Shown here: in pieces, positions 7,154 to 13,245 of the stretch
Position numbering within the stretch: the stretch's first letter is position 1
Layout: each line of letters begins with the position of its first letter
IMG/VR virus record: IMGVR_UViG_3300024507_000369
Span: 80,883 to 144,882 of that record
Strand: one strand, 5' to 3'
Length of the DNA: 64,000 bases
Origin: a virus
Position numbers and translations under genes: made by a program
The notes under the pieces: model-generated
The model's database searches: none
What the model saw: only the letters and a program-made list of their open reading frames with translations
What the model was told of the DNA's origin: nothing

Positions 7154-7262
7154 AATGACCTCCACGCACAAAGAATATCATAATAAAGAGTTTTCAGTTC
7201 ATTTTTATGACCTTACTATTCTACCACTATCTAGGAGGTTTATGTGGATTGCTTAATACAAC

Positions 7263-7484
7263 TTAATTATAAATTGAACAAGGAACTCTGACTCGTTCTC
7301 TCCAAGTCCTTACATATCCAGGATTCCATCTATTGCCTGGCACATATTCTTCACGATACACAACTTCTGTGCAAATTGGTTCTCTATAATAAACTCTTGG
7401 TTCAAAAGGTTCCCAAAACTCTCTCCAAGTGATAGCACTTGCGGGTAGAGTTGCAAATGGCAAAAGTAAAAGTAAATATTTCAT
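7263..7484 (-). CDS. Secreted small hypothetical protein
   Basis: A 73-residue protein from the ATG at 7484 (TGATG overlap with the upstream stop). Residues 1-17 form a signal peptide (M-K-Y-L-L-L-L-L then A-S-A). The mature part is rich in Arg, Tyr, Trp and Pro. Export to the periplasm is predicted; role unknown. Confidence 0.62.
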   Translation of the reverse strand: MKYLLLLLPFATLPASAITWREFWEPFEPRVYYREPICTEVVYREEYVPGNRWNPGYVRTWRERVRVPCSIYN

Positions 7485-7801
7485 CAGTCTCTTTGTCGCC
7501 AATCGTCTGGTTTGTCTCCTGTGAAGAAATCAATAATATCATCAGCTCCATTGAATCCAGTGCGGTGATTTGAAGGGTCGGGATCACCCAAATCCAATGC
7601 GTTCATAAAGTCATCTAAACTTCCTTCTTGCATATCTGGATTTGCAGCACGGCGTCTTGCTTGCCTTAGAAGTGTTGCAGCGGAACGATTTGCTTTTGCC
7701 AACTTCTCTGCCCAAATCATGTCGCTTAACTCTACAGATTCGCCTTTTACAATTCGCTCACAGATTGCTTCAAGGCGAAGACGGTATTGAGTGGAGAGCA
7801 T
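7484..7801 (-). CDS. Conserved cyanophage hypothetical protein
   Basis: A 105-residue protein starting M-L-S-T-Q-Y-R-L-R-L-E-A-I. The first 70 residues are helical, with a basic A-R-R-R-A segment, and the tail has D-L-G-D-P-D-P-S-N-H. This pattern matches a small protein I have seen repeatedly in T4-like cyanophages, but I know no function for it. Confidence 0.7.
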   Translation of the reverse strand: MLSTQYRLRLEAICERIVKGESVELSDMIWAEKLAKANRSAATLLRQARRRAANPDMQEGSLDDFMNALDLGDPDPSNHRTGFNGADDIIDFFTGDKPDDWRQRD

Positions 7802-7821
7802 ATGTATTACTCAGATAATGT

Positions 7822-8061
7822 TTATTTATTTCTTGATTTTAACTCCTGTTGCAATTCCTTCGCAAGTTTATATGCTCTTCTCCACATAAAATACTTTACA
7901 ATTGGATTTGCTGGATTATGTAAAATCCACCACTTTGTCTTTTCATACTGTACTCTTGCTAGTTGAGTTAGCATATAAAATGCCCTCGCTACTGATTGGT
8001 CTGTAGCAATAAAATACAAAACAAAAGCAAATATAATCAACCAAAAGGTATAAGAACTCAT
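7822..8061 (-). CDS. Small inner-membrane protein
   Basis: A 79-residue protein with a hydrophobic N-terminal segment (residues about 5-21, F-W-L-I-I-F-A-F-V-L-Y-F), followed by an amphipathic, Lys/Arg/Trp-rich helical tail. Topology suggests one membrane helix with a cytoplasmic tail. It resembles small membrane proteins of other cyanomyoviruses; function unknown. Confidence 0.65.
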   Translation of the reverse strand: MSSYTFWLIIFAFVLYFIATDQSVARAFYMLTQLARVQYEKTKWWILHNPANPIVKYFMWRRAYKLAKELQQELKSRNK

Positions 8062-8231
8062 TGTCTCAATGTCTTAAGATATTGTAGGACTTGTTCACGA
8101 ACTGCCATAAGTTCATTAAAACACTTTTGGTTATGAGCACAGTTGCGAAGTTCAGGATCTGGTTTCAATACACTTTCCTCAAAGAGAGTCAGTCCACGAT
8201 TCCACTTGTCAATTTGAGATTCTTCATTCAT
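8058..8231 (-). CDS. Small hypothetical protein (57 aa)
   Basis: A 57-codon frame starting M-N-E-E-S-Q-I-D-K-W, mostly helical, with two Cys. It overlaps the downstream start by ATGA and the upstream stop by a few bases, filling a space with no better candidate. Confidence 0.62.
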   Translation of the reverse strand: MNEESQIDKWNRGLTLFEESVLKPDPELRNCAHNQKCFNELMAVREQVLQYLKTLRQ

Positions 8232-8392
8232 TGTTTTACTACTTTAACGGGACAGGAAGGAATAACTTTGCGGATTTCTTGAATAATTTCTGTTCTTTGA
8301 ACTTCAGTTAATCCCACAACTTTAGAAATGCGTTGAATCACACTCAATGCGTCAGAGCAAGTAATAATGGTTGCAGTAAGAAATACAACCAT
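8228..8392 (-). CDS. Small protein with hydrophobic N-terminus (54 aa)
   Basis: A 54-codon frame with a good AGGAG ribosome-binding site 6 nt before its ATG. The start M-V-V-F-L-T-A-T-I-I is hydrophobic, possibly a short signal or anchor; the rest is soluble with a C-P-V-K-V end. Function unknown. Confidence 0.62.
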   Translation of the reverse strand: MVVFLTATIITCSDALSVIQRISKVVGLTEVQRTEIIQEIRKVIPSCPVKVVKQ

Positions 8393-8436
8393 GGTTTTCT
8401 CCTATTCTACTACTATTTAAGGTAGTTTATAATTTT

Positions 8437-8610
8437 TTAAGAAATTAAGTCATGTCGAAGGCAGACCAACTTACCAATCAAAACACCATAGCGTAGCAAA
8501 ACAGCACGATCTTCATGCTCTTTTGATTCTTTCTTAACCAATCGAATTAGTTCGATAATATCGTCCAAATTCAAGTCTGTATCTTGAATGTTATGTTCAG
8601 TAACTTTCAT
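8437..8610 (-). CDS. Small hypothetical protein (57 aa)
   Basis: Read from the ATG at 8610 (M-K-V-T-E-H-N), which overlaps the upstream stop. The protein is acidic, Leu/Ile-rich and helical. No family recognised. Confidence 0.58.
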   Translation of the reverse strand: MKVTEHNIQDTDLNLDDIIELIRLVKKESKEHEDRAVLLRYGVLIGKLVCLRHDLIS

Positions 8611-8987
8611 CAGTCCCAACTAATATTTTCAAGAAGAACACCTGGCATTACATAAGTCCAACCACTACCACCAACTTTATAATCAAACTTATATTCAAAT
8701 TTGTTGTGACTATCCCAAGTCACATATCCTTTCTCTTTATCAAACCGTCCTTTGATAGTCAAACCAAACTTATTGGAGAAAATGTTACGAGTTCTCAATG
8801 CTCCACCAGTTTCACGAGTTTCAATGACTTTACAAACATCATCATAGGTTTGAACACCATACTCTAAAATACAGTTTGTTTCATATACAAAAGGACGATA
8901 AACTTTTACCTTAGGAACTACTGGTGCAGACTGTGCAAAAACAGGAGAACCAAACAATAGTGCAGCAAGAACAATCAGTTTTTTCAT
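8610..8987 (-). CDS. Secreted hypothetical protein
   Basis: A 125-residue protein from the ATG at 8987. Residues 1-18 (M-K-K-L-I-V-L-A-A-L-L-F-G-S-P-V-F-A) form a clear signal peptide with an A-x-A-like cleavage site. The mature part is beta-rich with two Cys about 12 residues apart that could form a disulphide. It lies directly downstream of the RlpA-like gene, so a periplasmic or cell-wall role is reasonable but unproven. Confidence 0.68.
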   Translation of the reverse strand: MKKLIVLAALLFGSPVFAQSAPVVPKVKVYRPFVYETNCILEYGVQTYDDVCKVIETRETGGALRTRNIFSNKFGLTIKGRFDKEKGYVTWDSHNKFEYKFDYKVGGSGWTYVMPGVLLENISWD

Positions 8988-9295
8988 CCAACAACCCTCC
9001 AACAAACGACAGCGTTACCTTTTTTTACAGAAGAAATGTGAGCAAAAGCAGCATAAGAAAGATCCAAATCAGCATGTGAGTATGGACCACGATCATTTAC
9101 ACGAACAATAACTTGTTTACCATTGTCTTGATTTGTCACCCGTATGCGTGAACCCATAGGTAGATAAGGGTGAGCTGCAGTCCAACGATAAGCGTCAAAC
9201 CGCTCACCATTCGCAGTAACTTTTCCATGAAATCCGTCTCCGACTCCATAGTATGTAGAAATTCCACAAGTCAACGCAGCAATCAATCCAATCAT
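8984..9295 (-). CDS. RlpA-like double-psi beta-barrel protein
   Basis: A 103-residue protein. After a short hydrophobic start it has S-T-Y-Y-G-V-G-D-G-F-H-G-K-x-T-A-N-G-E-R-F, A-A-H-P-Y-L-P-M-G-S-R-I-R-V-T-N and V-N-D-R-G-P-Y, then D-L-D-L-S-Y-A-A-F. This is the conserved order of RlpA/DPBB proteins, including the His and Asp used by RlpA lytic transglycosylases. It lacks the SPOR domain of bacterial RlpA and is little more than the barrel. It may cleave peptidoglycan glycan strands at lysis or entry; activity is inferred from motifs. Confidence 0.83.
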   Translation of the reverse strand: MIGLIAALTCGISTYYGVGDGFHGKVTANGERFDAYRWTAAHPYLPMGSRIRVTNQDNGKQVIVRVNDRGPYSHADLDLSYAAFAHISSVKKGNAVVCWRVVG

Positions 9296-9510
9296 TTCTC
9301 AATTTTCCAATGTTCATTACCAGACTTGGGAATCCAAGTGCAGTATTGTCGATTGATAGAAACCAAAAATAACATGTTATCAGTTTCTTGTTCCACTTCC
9401 ATTGTATGAAGTGATTGCATGATATTCACAAAGCGATTCTTTGCCTTGGAACTTAGCGGTGTTACACTTACAAATTTCTTCTTGGTCTTAGGAGCTTTCA
9501 TAGTGATCAT
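9292..9510 (-). CDS. Small conserved hypothetical protein
   Basis: A 72-residue basic protein. The ATG at 9510 is preceded by GGAGGT at 9 nt; an in-frame ATG at 9501 is an alternative. The N-terminus is Lys-rich and the rest likely a small alpha/beta fold. It is the first gene after the strong sigma70 promoter at 9535-9563 and overlaps the RlpA-like gene. Confidence 0.65.
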   Translation of the reverse strand: MITMKAPKTKKKFVSVTPLSSKAKNRFVNIMQSLHTMEVEQETDNMLFLVSINRQYCTWIPKSGNEHWKIEK

Positions 9511-9534
9511 AGTTTTTCAACCTCCACAAAGGTC

Positions 9535-9563
9535 ATTGTACAGAGTTTTCAGTGTTGTGTCAA
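9535..9563 (-). promoter_or_regulatory. Sigma70-type promoter
   Basis: Minus strand TTGACA (9558-9563), 17-nt spacer, TACAAT (9535-9540), 25 nt before the ATG at 9510. The -35 lies inside the end of the upstream metallopeptidase gene. It would drive the RlpA-like operon in early infection using host RNA polymerase. Confidence 0.72.
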
Positions 9564-9974
9564 GTAGTCTAAGTATTCATTGAAAAGCACTTCTTCCATT
9601 TGAAATGCTTGTTGTTCCCATGGTTGGTCTTCATAGTCCGTCTCAGAGTGGTCTATGCCCCTCCAGTACCTCTTTCCGTGCTTATCCTTCAGAGCACCCA
9701 TAACATGCTGATAAACATGCCAGAGTTCGTGTAGAAGGGTTCTGGTGTAATGGTCAGGGTCCATATGATTGTGTAGTTCAATCTCAAAGCATCTTGGTCT
9801 CCAATTACAACCAATTACTCCTACCCAACCATAAACTCCATCGCGTAACATTCCACGATGATTGACAATGATTTCAAGTTTATATCTTGGAAGGTGTTTG
9901 GAAATGAACCAATCTACAACTTGATTGCAACGACGCTTGCTATAGTTGTATCCACTGGTGTATAATGTAAGCAT
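9549..9974 (-). CDS. SprT-like zinc metallopeptidase
   Basis: A 141-residue protein with H-E-L-W-H-V-Y-Q-H near residue 82, the HExxH zinc motif followed by a downstream Glu/His-rich segment. The size, position of HExxH and the preceding I-E-L-H fit the SprT/zincin-like family found in many phages. In SprT relatives the domain acts on DNA-bound proteins or serves as a chaperone-like zincin; the substrate here is unknown. It lies just upstream of the RlpA-like operon and downstream of a 34-codon gene that overlaps its start. Confidence 0.75.
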   Translation of the reverse strand: MLTLYTSGYNYSKRRCNQVVDWFISKHLPRYKLEIIVNHRGMLRDGVYGWVGVIGCNWRPRCFEIELHNHMDPDHYTRTLLHELWHVYQHVMGALKDKHGKRYWRGIDHSETDYEDQPWEQQAFQMEEVLFNEYLDYLTQH

Positions 9975-10078
9975 CAGAATAGTGCATTAAACACTGCTTC
10001 GGTTACTTTGGTTGCCCAATGAGCAACCCATACAAAACTGCCGACAAAAATCAGTCGGTTCAGATTTGAGTACCTCAT
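9974..10078 (-). CDS. Very small hydrophobic protein (34 aa)
   Basis: A 34-codon frame (M-R-Y-S-N-L-N-R-L-I-F-V-G) with a hydrophobic middle, overlapping the metallopeptidase start as TGATG. It follows the terminator at 10107-10133 and a TATAAT at 10102-10107. Likely a small membrane-associated peptide; function unknown. Confidence 0.5.
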   Translation of the reverse strand: MRYSNLNRLIFVGSFVWVAHWATKVTEAVFNALF

Positions 10079-10101
10079 TCGTTTCTCAGGTGTCTTTAGA
10101 C

Positions 10102-10133
10102 ATTATAAAACCTCCCAAGTCGGTTTTGGGAGG
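10102..10133 (-). terminator. Rho-independent terminator with following TATAAT
   Basis: Minus-strand 8-bp stem (10126-10133 with 10111-10118, CCTCCCAA/TTGGGAGG), then TTTTA. It ends the tail-fibre operon. TATAAT (10102-10107) follows at once, as in the nested terminator-promoter elements, but no good -35 lies 17 nt upstream, so promoter activity is doubtful. Confidence 0.72.
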
Positions 10134-10167
10134 TCAGTGGACAGTTTTATGAGTGTCTACCTCAAGT

Positions 10168-10635
10168 TCAATTTGGAATTAAATTTAGTAAAGATTCTAA
10201 ATCACTTATTGAACTGAACGAATATCTGTTTTTCAGAGGAAATTCTGGAAAGACATATTCTTCAGGATATAAATCTTCGTTAGAAAGAAAACGAAGATTT
10301 GATCTATATTCAACTAAACTTGAATATTCCGCATCGGATAAAGATGTTTCTCCATTAGAACTAGATTGTTCAGAATGTCTTTGAACTAACCAATCAGTTT
10401 CAGTTAAAACTAAAGAAACTTTAGTTTTTAATTCTGTTTGATAACTTTTCTTAAATGTGTTGCGATTAAATTGTTCAACCTCAGTTTCGGAGAATGGAAC
10501 TACTTCCCCATCAACAAGTTTATAAAAACTATGACCTTCATGTTCAGTTGGAATTAAATACCAACCATCACCTTCTTGTTCAGATGATACTTGAACTGTA
10601 CTAATATTTTGTTCGTTAAATTGTACGTATGCCAT
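10168..10635 (-). CDS. Probable tail-fibre assembly or fibre-associated protein
   Basis: A 155-residue acidic protein with E-T-D-W-L-V-Q-R-H-S-E-Q in its middle, a pattern (T-D-W-x-x-x-R-H/D) common to phage tail-fibre assembly chaperones and related small fibre proteins. It is the last gene of the fibre cluster, directly after the terminal fibre gene, the normal place for such a chaperone. A minor virion protein is an alternative. Confidence 0.6.
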   Translation of the reverse strand: MAYVQFNEQNISTVQVSSEQEGDGWYLIPTEHEGHSFYKLVDGEVVPFSETEVEQFNRNTFKKSYQTELKTKVSLVLTETDWLVQRHSEQSSSNGETSLSDAEYSSLVEYRSNLRFLSNEDLYPEEYVFPEFPLKNRYSFSSISDLESLLNLIPN

Positions 10636-10653
10636 TAGAGTACTCCTTTTATA

Positions 10654-11916
10654 TTATCTATTACCATACATGTCTGCACATGCATTATAAACTTTGTAGA
10701 ATTGATACTGATTAGTTGAAGTTAGACCGTATCTATACCAATCAGCAAATTTCATAGTATTAATCATTCTACTATCAACTTGAATATATGGATCAGAAAA
10801 AGTAGATGATAAATTATAGAATTTATTTTGGTCATACATCCAAAAAATACCACCAGTATTTGTCCAATAGTATGATGTTGCAACTTGCATGACAACATAA
10901 GTTGTTTGTGCTGGAATTGTAATGTTTGCCGACCAAGTAAGTCCGTAACTACTATTACCAGTTCTTTGCCCAAGATTTGTCCAAGTACCAGATGTTACTC
11001 CACTATAAGTTCCGTTTTGTCCCGGAGAATATACCCACAAAGAACTTCCATCATGTCCAGATGACCAATATGATGAATGCATTCCATAAATTGTAATTGT
11101 CTTAGAAATGTTGGAATGATTACGAATTGGCATCATTAAGATGCTTACGGGGTTGTAAGAAGTACTGTTTGGATATGCTCCTGATAGAGCTTGAGAACCT
11201 ATATTATTCCCAGTCACATTCATCTGCTGTCTAGTGAGAGGATAATTTTGTCCAGTATCTCCATAATTATAAGTACTATCATTTACTCTTGGGATAAATC
11301 CTAAACCAAACCAAGACCACTGTTCGGCATCAGACTGTCCATTGGCACCATATGCACGAAGATCGCTGACCAATGGACCAGCAGCTACAGCAGGACCATT
11401 AGTTGCCCAACCATTCAGAGTATTTTGTCTTGCATTAATACTATAGATTGCCGAAATACTTTTTCTTGTTCCGCCAAAAATCTGCTCAAGAGAGTTATAA
11501 TCGGCAGATGTGACTGGTTGCCAAGTTTGATCACCTCTTAAGAAAGTTCCTGAGTTAGCAGTACCTGATGCTAATCTTGCAGTTGGTATTGTACCAGAAC
11601 TAAGATTTCCTGCATTAAAAAATATCGAACTATCATATCCATCAAGTAAATCTGCATTCAGATTGTTTACTTTAGTTGTAGATGAAACTGTAAATGGCGC
11701 GGTGCCTGAAGCAGTATTTGATGTAAAAGTAGGTGCAGTAATAGTACCACTAGAAACGGTAAATCCCGAGGGGAAATTGGCTGAAGAAAGAGTTGTAATT
11801 CCAGTTACATTCAGATTTCCTTGAACAGTAATGCTACCCGTAGATGTCAAAGCAGGAACAGTAGGTCCACCTGTCCCTAATCTATTTGCAATATTATCAA
11901 CATTTAGTTGAGACAT
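10654..11916 (-). CDS. Tail fibre protein, probable receptor-binding
   Basis: A 420-residue protein. The N-terminal 120 residues are low-complexity Ser/Thr/Gly repeats with D-G-Y-D-S and A-R-L-A-S-G-T segments typical of phage fibre shafts (D-L-L-D-G-Y-D-S-S). The C-terminal 280 residues are rich in Tyr, Trp, Ser and Asn and unlike the neighbours, as expected for a receptor-binding head. It has its own late promoter (11938-11945). Host specificity is likely determined here or in the neighbouring fibres. Confidence 0.75.
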   Translation of the reverse strand: MSQLNVDNIANRLGTGGPTVPALTSTGSITVQGNLNVTGITTLSSANFPSGFTVSSGTITAPTFTSNTASGTAPFTVSSTTKVNNLNADLLDGYDSSIFFNAGNLSSGTIPTARLASGTANSGTFLRGDQTWQPVTSADYNSLEQIFGGTRKSISAIYSINARQNTLNGWATNGPAVAAGPLVSDLRAYGANGQSDAEQWSWFGLGFIPRVNDSTYNYGDTGQNYPLTRQQMNVTGNNIGSQALSGAYPNSTSYNPVSILMMPIRNHSNISKTITIYGMHSSYWSSGHDGSSLWVYSPGQNGTYSGVTSGTWTNLGQRTGNSSYGLTWSANITIPAQTTYVVMQVATSYYWTNTGGIFWMYDQNKFYNLSSTFSDPYIQVDSRMINTMKFADWYRYGLTSTNQYQFYKVYNACADMYGNR

Positions 11917-11937
11917 ATCCCTAATTTGTTTTTTAGT

Positions 11938-11945
11938 TATTTATA
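11938..11945 (-). promoter_or_regulatory. Late promoter (TATAAATA)
   Basis: Exact late octamer on the minus strand, 21 nt before the ATG of the fibre gene at 11916 and just after the stop of the upstream fibre gene. Confidence 0.7.
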
Positions 11946-11947
11946 GT

Positions 11948-13201
11948 CTATTTATTTAATCCCAGTGGATTTATAACTACAACCTTATTGGAATCAATGT
12001 TTAAAGTTCCGTTAAAATCTATCACTAACTTTGCAAAATTTCCTACAACATAACTTGACGAGACTCCTGTATTTTGATTTCCAATTGTGATTGTTTCATT
12101 CGCTAATATTCTTTTTTCAAAAGGTAGATGCCCAAACATATCTTTTGCATCTTCAACATATGATCCAAGAATACCTTCATCTCTCATTGCAACTTCAATT
12201 CGTGAAGTTGAGTTATTGACCCTAACGCTTACTCCAGTTCCAACAAAGTCTAATGTCGTAAGACCTGCACCAACATATATTCCATTAGAGTTTATACCAA
12301 CGATTGCACCTGCTGTGATATTTAATAATCTTCGGTTGAAATCAATAACTGGTACATTGCCTGCTCTGTATTGTCCTGTTATATTAAAGTTTGCTGATGT
12401 TGTGACTCCGGATATGAAAGAATCGCCATCAACATAAAGAGCTGATGTTGGAGCAGCAAAATTAATACCCAAAGATCCGTTAAAATATGCACCGCCAGCA
12501 ACTTGAAGTCTTTGGTTTGCCGTTCCAGTTGGGGTATCTGCGCCAATTAATAGAGCACTTGAAGCGTGTCTCCATCTAAATCTATTTGTAGAGTTAGTCT
12601 GGAATATAATATCTTGAGAATCATTATGATTAATGATTAATCCACCTGTAGTTGATGTTATCAGAGTTCTATTCCCAGTACCACCAACTTCAGATAATCC
12701 TAAAGTTCCGGCAATAGAAACTTGAGTTGTTGGCGTAACTGTAAGAGCAATTCCAAGTCTTGATGATATATATGCGTTGCCAGTTACTTGAAGTGATTGT
12801 GATGGAGTGCCAGTTGAAGTGGCAGATCCAATTATAACTGGATTTCCTCTAAAAAGCGTAGTATTTGTAAATGTGGAAATTCCAGTAAAAAGAGAAGTGT
12901 CAGTTACATGAAATTTTGATGTTGGAGTTGAAATTCCGATACCAACATTATCAGTACCTGTATCATAAAAAAAGTTATTTGCACCCGCAGGATATCCACC
13001 ATTATTCAATTGAATTGATTTTGCTGGACCCGTTGGAACAAATGATGCGACAATATTAGTTAAATATCTACCATCTCCATGATAATAATTGGCAGTAACA
13101 ACACCAGAAACATTTATATCTGTTAATATTCCTATTCTTTTAGCCGCATCATTTACACCCAAATAAGATGCAAACTGCGATAGTTCTCTGTTGTATGCCA
13201 T
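11948..13201 (-). CDS. Tail fibre protein
   Basis: A 417-residue protein rich in Thr, Ser, Gly, Ile and Val, with repeated V-G-I-G-(I/T)-S/T-x-P and S-x-L-G-I segments (residues about 85-260) typical of trimeric beta-stranded fibre shafts. The end (N-Q-N-T-G-V-S-S-S-Y-V-V-G) resembles fibre tip regions. The N-terminus carries A-S-Y-L-G-V-N-D-A-A-K-R-I-G, likely the attachment end. A CTAAATA late element lies 22-28 nt upstream. Confidence 0.75.
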   Translation of the reverse strand: MAYNRELSQFASYLGVNDAAKRIGILTDINVSGVVTANYYHGDGRYLTNIVASFVPTGPAKSIQLNNGGYPAGANNFFYDTGTDNVGIGISTPTSKFHVTDTSLFTGISTFTNTTLFRGNPVIIGSATSTGTPSQSLQVTGNAYISSRLGIALTVTPTTQVSIAGTLGLSEVGGTGNRTLITSTTGGLIINHNDSQDIIFQTNSTNRFRWRHASSALLIGADTPTGTANQRLQVAGGAYFNGSLGINFAAPTSALYVDGDSFISGVTTSANFNITGQYRAGNVPVIDFNRRLLNITAGAIVGINSNGIYVGAGLTTLDFVGTGVSVRVNNSTSRIEVAMRDEGILGSYVEDAKDMFGHLPFEKRILANETITIGNQNTGVSSSYVVGNFAKLVIDFNGTLNIDSNKVVVINPLGLNK

Positions 13202-13222
13202 TCTTGTAGATCTCCTATGTCT

Positions 13223-13229
13223 TATTTAG
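13223..13229 (-). promoter_or_regulatory. Probable late promoter (CTAAATA)
   Basis: Minus-strand CTAAATA followed by AG, 22 nt before the ATG at 13201. It matches the variant late core seen before several other structural genes here. Confidence 0.55.
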
Positions 13230-13245
13230 AATTGGAGCGAAATAA

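Noticed and set aside
10102-10133. Terminator at the end of the fibre cluster as a nested element
   Set aside because: TATAAT follows the T-run but no -35-like hexamer lies at 16-18 nt, so it was not counted among the four clear copies.
12087-12437. 116-codon rightward frame inside a fibre gene
   Set aside because: Antisense to a repetitive fibre sequence, where long shadow frames are expected.
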